Shown piece by piece: positions 12,413 through 23,301 of a stretch of DNA of 64,000 nt. This stretch comes from Nomia melanderi (taxonomy: Eukaryota > Arthropoda > Insecta > Hymenoptera > Halictidae): positions 1,736,001 through 1,800,000 of the forward strand of contig NW_027475143.1 in NCBI RefSeq assembly GCF_051020985.1, given 5' to 3'. Position numbers and translations under genes: made by a program. Every line of letters begins with the position of its first letter. Position 1 is the stretch's first letter. The notes under the pieces are model-generated. The model was not told where the DNA came from. It saw only the letters and a program-made list of their open reading frames with translations, and did no database searches.

Positions 12413-13471
12413 CGACCTCGGACCACCAGGGGCGAGAAAACTACCGTCTCATGTGGCCGGACACTCATTGTCAGGGGAAAATCCAATATATGTATGGTGA
12501 TATCTCGGGTGCTATTACAGATAGCGCAATAAATCAAAGTGCATTGTCTGTAGGAGGCACTGGCGACTGAATCTGTGCAGCAGGAACTACCTCGGACCAC
12601 CAGGGGCCGAGAAAATTACAGATATTCGGAATCCGTCACCCAAGATCATGTAAAAATCCAGCATATATCTTTTGATATCTCGGGTGCTATTACAGATCGC
12701 GCAATAAACCAAAGTGAATTGCCTGCAGGAAGCCTTGGCGCATGAATCTGTTCAGCCGGATCGACCTCGGACCACGAGGGACCGAGAAAACCATCGCCAC
12801 ATGGGGTCGGACACTCAGGGTCAAGGAAAAATCCAATATATATCTGGTGATATATCGGGTGCTATTAGGGATAGCGAAATAAATCAACGTGCATTGTCTG
12901 CAGGAGGCCCTGGGGCATGAATCTGTGCAGCGGGAACGACCTCGGACCACCAGGGGCCGAGAAAACCACTGTCTCATGGGGTCCGAGACTCAGGGTCAGG
13001 GAAAAATCCAATGTATATCTGGTGATATCTCGGGTGCTATTAGAGATAGCGGAATAAATCAAAGTGTATTATCTGCATGGGGCCCTGGCGCATGAATCTC
13101 TGCAGCGGGGTCTACCTCGGACCACGAGGGACCGAGAAGACCATCGACACATGGGGCCGGACTGTCAGGGTCAAGGAAAAATCCAATATATATCTGGTGA
13201 TATCTCGGGTGCTATTAGAGATAGCGCAATAAATCAAAGTGCATTGTCTGTAGCAGGCCCTGACGCATGAATCTGTGCAGCGGGATCGACCTCGGACCAC
13301 AAGGGTCCGAGAAAATCACCGTCTCATGGGGTCGGACTGGCAGGGTCAGGGAAAAATCCAATATATATCTGGTGATATCTCGGGTGCTATTAGAGATAGC
13401 GCAATAAATCAGAGCGCATTGTCTGTAGGAGGCACTGGCGAATGAATCTGTGCAGCAGGAACTACCTCGGA
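12413..13471. repeat. Duplicated block B1, copy 2 (1059 bp)
   Basis: Near-identical copy of 7862-8920. It starts at the right end of copy 1 of block B2, so the junction at about 12413-12431 is a recombinant monomer joining the two blocks. Confidence 0.85.
12611..12664 (+). repeat. Divergent variant block, copy 5
   Basis: Duplicate of the block at 8060, with the same AAGATCATG and CTTTTGATATC marks. Confidence 0.9.
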
Positions 13472-13485
13472 CCACCAGGGGCCGA

Positions 13486-13539
13486 GAAAATTACAGATAT
13501 TCGGAATCCGTCACCCAAGGTCATGTAAAAATCCAGCAT
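13486..13539 (+). repeat. Divergent variant block, copy 6
   Basis: Five monomers (875 bp) after the block at 12611. It has AAGGTCATG and is followed by CTGTTGATATC, an intermediate between the ordinary CTGGTGATATC and the CTTTTGATATC form. Confidence 0.9.
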
Positions 13540-14368
13540 ATATCTGTTGATATCTCGGGTGCTATTACAGATCGCGCAATAAACCAAAGTGAATTGCCTG
13601 CAGGAAGCCTTGGCGCATGAATCTGTTCAGCCGGATCGTCCTCGGACCACGAGGGACCGAGTAAACCATCGACACATGGGGCCGGACTGTCAGGGTCAAG
13701 GAAAAATCCAATATATATCTGGTGATATCTCGGGTGCTATTGAAGATAGCGCAATAAATCAAAGTGCATTGTCTGTAGGAGGCCCTGGCGCATGAATCTG
13801 TGCAGCGGGATCGACCTCGGACCACCAGGGGCCGAGGAAATCACCGTCTCATGGGGCCGGAAAGACAGGGTCAGGGAAAAATCCAATATATATCTGGTGA
13901 TATCTCGTGTGCTATTAGAGATAGCGCAATAAATCAAAGTGCATTGTCTGCAGGAGGCCCTGGCGCATGAATCTGTGGAGCGGGATCGACCTCGGACCAC
14001 CAGGGGCCGAGAATATCACCGTCTCATGGGGCCGGACTGTTAGGGTCAGGGGAAAATCCAATATATATCTGGTGATATCTCGGGTGCTATTAGAGATAGC
14101 GCAATAAATCAAAGTGCATTGTCTGCCGGAGGCCCTGGCGCATGAATCTGTGGAGCGGGAACGACCTCGGAACTCCAGGGGCCGAGAAAACCACCGTCTC
14201 ATGGGCTCGGACTGTCGGGGTCAGGGAAAAATTCAATATATATCTGGTGATATCTCGGGTGCTATTAGAGATAGCGCAATAAATCAAAGTGCATTGTCTG
14301 CAGGAGGCCCTGGTGCATGAATCTGTGCAGCGGGATCGACCTCGGACAACCAGGGGCAGAGAAAATGA

Positions 14369-17300
14369 CCGTCTCATGGGGCCGGACTGTCAGGGTCAGG
14401 GATAAATCCAATATATATCTGGTGATATCTCGGGTGCTATTAGAGGTAGAGCAATAAATCAAAGTCCATTGTCTGTACGAGGCATTGGCGTATGAATCTG
14501 TGCAGCAGGAACGACCTCGGACCACCAGGGGCCGAGAAAATTACAGATATTCGGAATCCGTCACACAAGGTCACGTAAAAATCCAGCATCTATCTGATGA
14601 TATCTCGGGTGCTGTTACAGATAGCGCAATAAACCAAAGTGAATTGTCTGCAGGATGCCTTGGCGCATGAATCTGTGCAGCGGAATCGACCTCGGACCAC
14701 CAGGGGCCGAGAAAACCACCGTCTCATGGGGTCGGACACTCAGGGTCAGGGAAAATTCCAATATATATCTGGTGATATCTCGGGTGCTATTGCAGATAGC
14801 GCAATAAATCAAAGTGCATTGTCTGTAGGAGGCCCTGTCGCATGAATCTGTGCAGCGGCATCGACCTCGGACCACCAGGGGCCGAGAAAAGCTCCGTCTC
14901 ATGGGGCCGGACTGTCAGGGTCAGGGATAAATCCAATATATATCTGGTGATATCTCGGGTGCTATTAGAGATAGCGAAATAAATCAAAGTGCATTGTCTG
15001 CAGGAGGCCCTGGCGCATGAATCTGTGCCGCGGGAACGACCTCGGACCACCAGGGGCTGAGAAAACCACCGTCTCATGGGGCCGGACACTCAGTGTCAGG
15101 GGAAAATCCAATATATATCTGGTGATATCTCGGGTGCTATTACTGATAGCGCAATAAAGCAAAGTGCATTGTCTGTAGGAGGCCCTGGCGCATGAATCTG
15201 TGCAGCGGGATCGACCTCGGACCACCAGGGGCCGAGAATATCACCGTCTCATGGGGCCGGACTGTTAGGGTCGGGGGAAAATCCAATATATATCTGGTGA
15301 TATCTCGGGTGCTATTAGAGATAGCGCAATAAATCAAAGTGCATTGTCTGCCGGAGGCCCTGGCGCATGAATCTGTGCAGCGGGAACGACCTCGGAACTC
15401 CAGGGGCCGAGAAAACCACCGTCTCATGGGGTCGGACTGTCGGGGTCAGGGAAAAATTCAATATATATCTGGTGATATCTCGGGTGCTATTAGAGATAGC
15501 GCAATAAATCAAAGTGCATTGTCTGTAGGAGGCCCTGTCGCATGAATCTGTGCAGCGGCATCGACCTCGGACCACCAGGGGCCGAGAAAAGCTCCGTCTC
15601 ATGGGGCCGGACTGTCAGGGTCAGGGATAAATCCAATATATATCTGGTGATATCTCGGGTGCTATTAGAGATAGCGAAATAAATCAAAGTGCATTGTCTG
15701 CAGGAGGCCCTGGCGCATGAATCTGTGCCGCGGGAACGACCTCGGACCACCAGGGGCTGAGAAAACCACCGTCTCATGGGGCCGGACACTCAGTGTCAGG
15801 GGAAAATCCAATATATATCTGGTGATATCTCGGGTGCTATTACTGATAGCGCAATAAAGCAAAGTGCATTGTCTGTAGGAGGCCCTGGCGCATGAATCTG
15901 TGCAGCGGGATCGACCTCGGACCACCAGGGGCCGAGAATATCACCGTCTCATGGGGCCGGACTGTTAGGGTCGGGGGAAAATCCAATATATATCTGGTGA
16001 TATCTCGGGTGCTATTAGAGATAGCGCAATAAATCAAAGTGCATTGTCTGCCGGAGGCCCTGGCGCATGAATCTGTGCAGCGGGAACGACCTCGGAACTC
16101 CAGGGGCCGAGAAAACCACCGTCTCATGGGGTCGGACTGTCGGGGTCAGGGAAAAATTCAATATATATCTGGTGATATCTCGGGTGCTATTAGAGATAGC
16201 GCAATAAATCAAAGTGCATTGTCTGCAGGAGGCCCTGGCGCATGAATCTGTGCAGCGGGATCGACCTCGGACAACCAGGGGCAGAGAAAATCACCGTCTC
16301 ATGGGGCCGGACTGTTAGGGTCAGGGAAAAATCCAATATATATCTGGTGATATCTCGGGTGCTATTAGAGATAGCGCAATAAATCAAAGTGCATTGTCTG
16401 TAGGAGGCACTGGCGAATGAATCTGTGCAGCGGGAACGACCTCGGACCACCAGGGGCCGAGAAAACCACCGTCTCATGGGGCCGGACACTCAGTGTCGAG
16501 GAAAAATCCCATATACGTCTGGTGATATCTCGGGTGCTATTAGGGATAGCGAAATAAATCAAAGTTCATTGTCTGCAGGAGGCCCTGGCGCATGAATCTG
16601 TGCAGCGGCATCGACCTCGGACCACCAGGGGCCGAGAAAAGCTCCGTCTCATGGTGCCGGACTGTCAGGGTCAGGGATAAATCCAATATATATCTGGTGA
16701 TATCTCGGGTGCTATTAGAGATAGCGAAATAAATCAAAGTGCATTGTCTGCAGGAGGCCCTGGCGCATAAATCTGTGCCGCGGGAACGACCTCGGACCAC
16801 CAGGGGCCGAGAAAACCACCGTCTCATGGGGCCGGACACTCAGTGTCAGGGGAAAATCCAATATATATCTGGTGATACCTCGGGTGCTATTACTGATAGC
16901 GCAATAAAGCAAAGTGCATTGTCTGTAGGAGGCCCTGGCGCATGAATCTGTGCTGCGGGATCGAATTCGGACCACCACGGGCCGAGAAAATCACTTTCTC
17001 ATGAGGCCGGTCTGTCAGCGTCAGGGAAAGGTGCAATATATATCTGGTGATATCTCGGGTGCTATTAGAGATAGCGCAATAAATCAAAGTGCATTGTCTG
17101 CTGGAGGCCCTAGCGCATGAATCTGTGCAGCGGGAACGACCTGGGACCACCAGGGGCCGAGAAAACTACCGTCTCATGGTGTTCGACACTCAGTGTCAGG
17201 GAAAAATCCAATATATATCTGGTGATATCTCGGGTGCTATTACAGATCGCGCACTAAACCAAAGTGAACTATCTGCAGGGGGCCCTGGCTCATGAATCTG

Positions 17301-17507
17301 TGCAGCGGGAACGACCTAGGACCACCAGTGGCCGAGAAAACCACCGACACATGGGGCCGGACTGTCAGGGTCAGGGAAGAATCCAATATATATATATGGT
17401 GATATCTCGGGTGCTATTAGAGGTAGAGCAATAAATCAAAGTCCATTGTCTGTACGAGGCACTGGCGTATGAATCTGTGCAGCAGGAACGACCTCGGACC
17501 ACCAGGG
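14369..17507. repeat. Duplicated block B2, copy 2 (3139 bp)
   Basis: Copy of 9293-12431, including two 700-bp units at about 14803-16221. Near 16430 it differs from copy 1 by a short cluster (GGGAACG, GAAAACCACC and GGGGCCGG, where copy 1 has GGGAGCG, GAAAATCACC and GGGGTCGG). Clustering of the few differences in one monomer suggests conversion by a neighbouring monomer rather than separate point mutations. Confidence 0.85.
14536..14589 (+). repeat. Divergent variant block, copy 7
   Basis: Copy of the block at 9460 within the second copy of duplicated block B2. Confidence 0.9.
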
Positions 17508-18110
17508 GCCGAGAAAATTACAGATATTCGGAATCCGTCACACAAGGTCACGTAAAAATCCAGCATCTATCTGATGATATCTCGGGTGCTGTTACAGATA
17601 GCGCAATAAACCAAAGTGAATTGTCTGCAGGATGCCTTGGCGCATGAATCTGTGCAGCGGAATCGACCTCGGACCACCAGGGGCCGAGAAAACCACCGTC
17701 TCATGGGGTCGGACACTCAGGGTCAGGGAAAATTCCAATATATATCTGGTGATATCTCGGGTGCTATTGCAGATAGCGCAATAAAGCAAAGTGCATTGTC
17801 TGTAGGAGGCCCTGGCGCATGAATCTGTGCAGCGGCATCGACCTCGGACCACCAGAGGCCGAGAAAAGCTCCGTCTCATGGGGCCGGACTGTCAGGGTCA
17901 GGGATAAATCCAATATATATCTGGTGATATCTCGGGTGCTATTAGAGATAGCGAAATAAATCAAAGTGCATTGTCTGCAGGAGGCCCTGGCGCATGAATC
18001 TGTGCCGCGGGAACGACCTCGGACCACCAGGGGCTGAGAAAACCACCGTCTCATGGGGCCGGACACTCAGTGTCAGGGGAAAATCCAATATATATCTGGT
18101 GATATCTCGG
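17414..18110. repeat. Third copy of a 0.7-kb part of block B2
   Basis: Matches 9361-10057 at an offset of 8053 bp (46 monomers plus 3), and so also about 14437-15133. Differences include GAGGCACTGGCG for GAGGCATTGGCG, CCTGGCGC for CCTGTCGC, and CCAGAGGCC for CCAGGGGCC. It ends about 155 bp before the transposon. Confidence 0.75.
17513..17566 (+). repeat. Divergent variant block, copy 8
   Basis: Same sub-variant as the blocks at 9460 and 14536. It is the last divergent block before the transposon. Confidence 0.9.
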
Positions 18111-18265
18111 TTGCTATTAGAGATAGCGCAATAAATCAAAGTACATTGTCTGTAGGAGGCCCTGGCGCATGAATCTGTGCAGCGGGATCGACCTCGGACC
18201 AGCAGGGGCCGAGAAAATCTCCGTCTCATGCGGCCGGACTGTCAGGGTCAGGGAAAAATCCAATA

Positions 18266-18267
18266 TA
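18266..18267. other. Target-site duplication TA, left
   Basis: TA dinucleotide at the junction of the satellite (CCAATA to the left) and the transposon end. It pairs with TA at 19536-19537. Joining the two flanks with a single TA gives CCAATATATATCTGG, which is exactly the satellite consensus, so the insertion point and duplication are certain. Confidence 0.95.
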
Positions 18268-18302
18268 CAGTCTGTTTGACAAGAGCGTGTACGGCAAAAC
18301 TC
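18268..18302 (+). repeat. Left terminal inverted repeat (35 bp)
   Basis: Starts CAGTCTGTTTGACAAGAGCG. Against the reverse complement of 19501-19535 it has 33 of 35 matches; the mismatches are at positions 3 and 24. Similarity stops abruptly after base 35. Confidence 0.95.
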
Positions 18303-18428
18303 TTACGTGCGATGTCTTAGGTAAGAAATTCCACTTCAAGCAGGTAACTTGAATGTTTCCCTAAGATGCTTTGTACAAAAAACCTTCAGTTGTTGATCGA
18401 GCTTATTCGTAAAACGACGCATTTCATT

Positions 18429-19427
18429 ATGAGTGCCGCGTACGCATCACGTTACGAAGCAGTGTTTCTGTGTTCCCATCCTAAAGGACCAAAAATGTCA
18501 TACACAGCGGCTGCTAAATACATGAAGAAATCGAAGACATTTGTTAGTAAGTGGGTGAAACGATATTTGGAGGTCAAAAATGTCGATGACCTACCAAATC
18601 GTGGCACTAAGTCAAAGACGACGAAGAAAGAGGATAAATTGATTTTACGCGAATTCGAGAAGAATCCCCGTCTATCGTTACGTAGTGGACAGGCAGTTTT
18701 ATGTAGAAAGGGTTTGAAATTGTTATGTGATACGATAAGAAGACGATTATTGGCAAATAATGTGAAATTGAGAAGCACAATAAAGAAAGTGCTACTATCC
18801 GAGAAACATGTCACAAAAAGACTCGCTTGGGCGAATGAAAATTTGAACCGTGATTTGGACAATGTAATTTTTTCGGACGAAACTTCTTTTTGGGCACATA
18901 CTTTTATAACCCATACCTGGTGTAACCACGCTAATAAACTCCTTCAGCGAACCGTTAAACACCCGGTAAGGGTGCATGTTTGGGGTTGCTTCTCGAAGCA
19001 GAGATTCGGTACTTTGCACGTATTCACTGACAATTTAAACGCTGCCAAAATGGTCAAAATCTATCAGAGAGCCTTATTACCATCTGCCCAGAGGTGGTTT
19101 ATAAGAAATAATAAACATTGGCTACTGGAAGAGGATAATGACCCAAAACATCGAAGTCGACACTGTACAGCCTGGAAAGAGGAAAATCACATCGATGTAC
19201 TAGATTAGCCTTCACAGTCGACGGATGCAAATCCAATAGAAAATGTTTGGGCAATCATGAAGATCAAGCTCAGAGGAAAGAAGCACAACACGATCAAGAA
19301 GCTGATTCGTCAAATTCGATTGGTATGGAGGTCCTTATCTCGTGATTATGCGATTACATTAGTAGAAAGTATGCCTCGAAGATGTAAATTAATTATTGAT
19401 AATGGCGGTGACTGGGCACCATATTAA
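18429..19427 (+). pseudogene. Tc1-type transposase, one internal stop (TAG at 19206-19208)
   Basis: This encodes a cut-and-paste transposase, which binds the terminal repeats and cuts and joins DNA at TA sites in the nucleus. The frame from the ATG at 18429 covers 332 codons, close to the roughly 340 usual for Tc1 proteins. Residues 1-110 form the paired-type DNA-binding region, with a helix-turn-helix around 23-46 (SYTAAAKYMKKSKTFVSKW) and a second around 80-109; the basic linker NRGTKSKTTKK lies between them. The catalytic domain shows SDE (first Asp, residue 150, codon 18876), HPVRVHVWGCFS, EDNDPKH (second Asp, residue 236, codon 19134) and NPIENVW (Glu, residue 271, codon 19239), with 34 residues between the last two. 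Codon 260 is TAG where the family has Trp in the DWPSQS motif, so the product would stop before the catalytic Glu. The ATG at 18366 would add 21 residues without family resemblance. No frameshift seen. Confidence 0.93.
19206..19208 (+). other. Nonsense codon in the transposase
   Basis: The order of codons is GTA CTA GAT TAG CCT TCA CAG. Relatives read Trp (TGG) at this place, so a single G-to-A change at 19207 explains the stop. The frame continues open for 72 more codons and ends with the family-like GDWAPY and TAA at 19425-19427. Reassignment of TAG in known nuclear codes would give Gln, not Trp. Confidence 0.9.
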
Positions 19428-19500
19428 TAATAACGCATCTTAGTATACACCATAAAGAATTTGTGTATTTTTTTCGAACCCGATATCCGAAATAGTTTTC

Positions 19501-19535
19501 GAGTTTTGCCGGACACGCTCTTGTCAAACAGAGTG
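19501..19535 (-). repeat. Right terminal inverted repeat (35 bp)
   Basis: Read outward-in on the minus strand it starts CACTCTGTTTGACAAGAGCG. The terminal four bases are CACT, where the left end and most Tc1 elements have CAGT. The other mismatch is TGTCC against TGTAC. Confidence 0.95.
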
Positions 19536-19537
19536 TA
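19536..19537. other. Target-site duplication TA, right
   Basis: Second TA copy, followed directly by TATCTGGTGATATC of the interrupted monomer. Confidence 0.95.
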
Positions 19538-20390
19538 TATCTGGTGATATCTCGGGTTCTATTAGAGATAGCGAAATAAATCAAACTGCATTGTCTGCAG
19601 GAGGCCCTGGCGCATAAATCTGTGCCGCGGGATCGACCTCGGACCACCAGGGGCCGAGAAAACCACCGACACATGAGGCCGGACACTCAGGGTCGAGGAA
19701 AAATTCAATATATATCTGGTGATATCTCGGGTGCTCTTACAGATAGCGCACTAAACCAAAGTGAATTATCTGCAGGGGGCCCTGGCGCATGAATCTGTGC
19801 AGCGGGATCGACCTCGGACCACCAGAGGCCGAGAAAATCACTTTCTCATGAGGCCGGACTGTCAGGGTCAGGGAAAGGTGCAATATATATCTGGTGATAT
19901 CTCGGGTGCTATTAGAGCTAGCGCAATAAATCAAAGTGCATTGTCTGCGGGAGGCCCTAGCGCATGCATCTGTGCAGCGGGAACGACCTCGGACCTCCAG
20001 GGGCCGAGACAACCACCGTCTCATGGGGCCGGAAACTCGGGGTCAGGGGAAAATCCAATATATATCTGGTGATATCTCGGGTGCTATTAGAGATAGCGCA
20101 ATAAATCAAAGTACATTGTCTGTAGGAGGCCCTGGCGCATGAATCTGTGCAGCGGGATCGACCTCGGACCAGCAGGGGCAGAGAAAATCAACGTCTCATG
20201 GGGCCGGACTGTTAGGGTCAGGGAAAAATCCAATATATATCTGGTGATATCTCGGGTGCTATTAGAGATAGCGCAAGAAATCAAAGTGCATTACCTGTAG
20301 GAGGCCCTGGCGCATGAATCTGTGCAGGGGGAACGACCTCGGACCTCCAGGGATGAGACAACCACCTTCTCATGGGGCCGGACTCTCAGG
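19538..20390. repeat. 175-bp satellite array, region B, right of the transposon
   Basis: About five monomers that keep region B marks (GCGGGATCGACC, GGACTGTCAGGG and GGACTGTTAGGG, GAAAATCACTTTC). The transposon therefore sits inside region B and not at its edge. The monomer near 20345 has lost two bases (CCAGGGATGAG). The transition to region C is at about 20390, where GGACTGT gives way to GGACACT. Confidence 0.9.
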
Positions 20391-22106
20391 GTCAGGGAAA
20401 AATCCAATATATATCTGGTGATATCTCGGGTGCTATTACAGATAGCGCAATAAATCAAAGTGCATTACCTGTAGGAGGCCCTGGCGCATGAATCTGTGCA
20501 GCGGGAACGTCCTCGGACCTCCAGGGGCCGAGACAACGACCGTCTCATGGGGCCGGACACTCAGGGTCAGGGTAAAATCCAATATATATCTGGTGATATC
20601 TCGGGTGCTATTAGAGATAGCGCAATAAACCAGAGTGAATTGTCTGCAGGAGGCCCTGGCGCATGAATCTGTGCAGCGGGAAAGACCTCGGACCACCAGG
20701 GGCCGAAAAAACCACAGTCTCATGGGTCCGGACACTCAGGGTCAGGGTAAAATCCAATATATATCTGCTGATATCTCGGGTGCTATTAGAGATAGCGCAA
20801 TAAACCAAAGTGAATTATTTGCAGGAGGCCCTGGCGCATGAATCTGTGCAGCGGGAACGACCTCGGACCACCAGGTGCCGAGAAAACGACCGTCTCATGG
20901 GGCCGGACACTCACTGTCAGTGAAAAATCCAATATATATCTGCTGATATCTCGGGTGCTATTAGAGATAGCGCAATAAACCAAAGTGCATTGTCTGTAGG
21001 AGGCCCTGGCGCATGAATCTGTGCAGCGGGAACGACCTCAGAACACCAGGGACCGAGAAAACCACCGTCTCATGGGGCCGGACACTCAGGGTCAGTGAAA
21101 AATCCAATATATATGTGGTGATATCTCGGGTGCTATTACAGATAGCGCAATAAATCAAAGTGCATTGTCTGTAGGAGGCCCTGGCGCATGAATCTGTGCA
21201 GTGGGAACGACCTCGGACCACTAGGGGCCGGGACACCCCCCGTCTCATGGGGCCGGACACTCAGGGTCAGGGGAATATCCAATATATGTCTGGTGATATC
21301 TCGGGTGCTATTACAGATAGCACAATAAATCAAAGTGCATTGTCTGTAGGAGGCCCTGGCGCATGAATCTGTGCAGCTCGGACGACCTCGGAACACCAGG
21401 GGCCGAGAAAACCACAGTCACATGGGGCCGGACACTCAGGGTCAGGGGAAAATCGATTATGTATCTGGTGATATCTCGGGTGCTATTGGAGATAGAGCAA
21501 TAAACCAAAGTGAATTATCTGCAGGGGGCCGTGGCGCATGCATCTGTGCAGCGGTAACGACCTCGGACCACCAGGGGCCGAGAAAACCACCGTCTCATGG
21601 GGCCGGACACTCAGGGTCTGGGAAAAATCAAATATATATCTGGTGATATCTCGGGTGCTATTACAGATAGCGCAATAAATTAAAGTGCATTGTCTGTAGG
21701 AGGCCCTGGCGCATGAATCTGGCCCGCGGGAACGACCTCGGACCACCAGGGGCCGAGAAAACCACCGTCTCATGGGGCCGGACACTCAGGGTGAGGGAGA
21801 AATCCAATATATATCTGGTGATATCTCGGGTGCTATTACAGATAGCACAATAAATCAAAGTGCATTGTCTGTAGGAGGCCCTGGCGCATGAATCTGTGCA
21901 GCGGGAACGACCTCGGACCACCAGGGGCTGAGAAAACGACCGCCTCATGGGGCCGGCCACTCAGGGTCAGGGGAAAATCCAATAAATATATGGTGATATC
22001 TCGGGTGCTATTAGAGATAGCGCAACAAACCAAAGTGCATTATCTGCAGTAGGGCCTGGCGTATTAATCTGAGCAGCAGGAACGACCTCGGACCACCAGG
22101 CGCCGA

Positions 22107-22160
22107 GAAAATTACAGATATTCGGAATCCGTCACCTAACGTCATGTAAAAATCCAGCAT
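22107..22160 (+). repeat. Divergent variant block, copy 9
   Basis: The only complete divergent block in region C. It reads CACCTAACGTCATG where others have CACCCAAGGTCATG, and is followed by GGTGACATC. Its monomer also has AGGGCCTGGCGTATTAATCTGAG upstream in a diverged form. Confidence 0.88.
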
Positions 22161-23301
22161 ATATCTGGTGACATCTCGGGTGCTCTTACAGATAGCGCAC
22201 TAAACCAAAGTGAATTATCTGCAGGGGGCCCTGGCGCATGAATCTGTGCAGCGGGAACGACCTCGGCCCACCAGGGGCCGAGAAAACCACCGTCTCATGG
22301 GGCCGGACACTCAGGGTCAGGGGAAAATCCAATATGTATATGGTGATATCTCGGGTGCTATTAGAGATAGCGCAACAAACCAAAGTGAATTATCTGCAGG
22401 AGGCCCAGGCGCATGAATCTGTGCAGCGGGAACGACCTCAGAACACCAGGGACCGAGAAAACCACCGTCTCATGGGGCCGGACACTCAGGGTCAGTGAAA
22501 AATCCAATATATATGTGGTGATATCTCGGGTGCTATTACAGATAGCGCAATAAATCAAAGTGCATTGTCTGTAGGAGGCCCTGGCGCATGAATCTGTGCA
22601 GCGGGAACGACCTCGGACCACCAGGGGCCGCGAAAACCACAGTCTCATGGGGCCGAGAACTCAGGGTCAGGCAAAAATCCAATATATATCTGGTGATATC
22701 TCGGGTGCTATTACAGATAGCGCAATAAATCAAAGTGCATTGTCTGTAGGAGGCCCTGGCGCATGAATCTGTGCAGTGGGAACGACCTCGGACCACCAGG
22801 GGCCGAGACACCCACCGTCTCATGGGGCCGGACACTCAGGGTCAGGGCAAAATCCAATATATATCTGGTGATATCTCGGGTGCTATTATAGATAGCGCAA
22901 TAAACCAAAATGAATTATCTGCAGGAGGCCCTGGCGCATGAATCTGTGCAGCGGGAACGACCTCGGACCACCAGGGGCCGCGAAAACCACAGTCTCATGG
23001 GGCCGAGAACTCAGGGTCAGGCAAAAATCCAATATATATCTGGTGATATCTCGGGTGCTATTACCGATAGCGCAATAAACCAAAGTGCTTTGTCTGCGGG
23101 AGGCCCTCGCGCATGAATCTGTGCAGCGGCAAAGACCTCGGACAACCAGGGGCCGAGCAAACCACCGACACATTGGGCCGGACACTCAGGGTCAGGGAAA
23201 AATCAAATATATATCTGGTGATATCTCGTGTGCTATTACAGATAGCGCAATAAATTAAAGTGCATTGTCTGTAGGAGGCCCTGGCGCATGAATCTGGCCC
23301 G

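Larger units (their letters stand above)
9293..12431. repeat. Duplicated block B2, copy 1 (3139 bp, 18 monomers)
   Basis: Matches 14369-17507 at a constant offset of 5076 bp (29 monomers). I found under ten differences, for example AAGCGCCG versus AAGCTCCG near 11575 and TCTGTTCG versus TCTGTACG near 12378, so identity is above 99%. It contains the 700-bp four-monomer units. Its right end overlaps the start of the second copy of block B1, which shows that independent exchanges overlapped in this stretch. Confidence 0.85.
7862..18265. repeat. 175-bp satellite array, region B, left of the transposon
   Basis: About 59 monomers of a distinct subfamily. Marks rare elsewhere are GGACTGTCAGGGTCAGG in place of GGACACTCAGGG, GCGGGATCGACC in place of GCGGGAACGACC, and GAAAATCACC. 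The combination TTAGAG plus GCATTGTCTGTAGG is common here, a mix of the two forms of region A. The edge with region A is sharp, near 7862, where AGGGGCGAGAAAACTACC first appears. The region holds six divergent-variant blocks and several duplications listed separately. No host gene seen. Confidence 0.93.
18268..19535 (+). mobile_element. Tc1/mariner-superfamily (Tc1-type, DD34E) DNA transposon
   Basis: A 1268-bp element with 35-bp terminal inverted repeats (18268-18302 and 19501-19535), flanked by TA duplications, with one transposase frame on the plus strand. Size, TA target, terminal CAGT on the left and DD34E catalytic spacing all fit the Tc1 family. It is visibly more AT-rich than the satellite around it. 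Between the left repeat and the start codon are about 126 bp, and between the frame's end and the right repeat about 73 bp; neither shows a further gene. No AATAAA lies after the frame inside the element. No second copy occurs in the window, so it has not been amplified with the surrounding repeats. The gene has one nonsense codon, so this copy is probably non-autonomous. Confidence 0.95.

Noticed and set aside
1..18265. Dozens of open frames of 60-117 codons on both strands, with similar proteins such as a recurring minus-strand product of 99 codons
   Set aside because: They repeat at the satellite period, overlap one another on both strands, shift frame with each 175-bp monomer, and have no recognisable domain. 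They are phase artefacts of the repeat.
18366..18428. Upstream ATG that would extend the transposase by 21 residues
   Set aside because: The added stretch (LCTKNLQLLIELIRKTTHFI) does not resemble the family's N-terminus, and the ATG at 18429 gives a length of 332, close to the usual size. Both have a purine at -3, so context does not decide; the upstream start remains possible.
18452..18862. A 136-codon minus-strand frame within the transposon
   Set aside because: It lies opposite the transposase coding frame, which has clear family motifs; this one has none and is a shadow.
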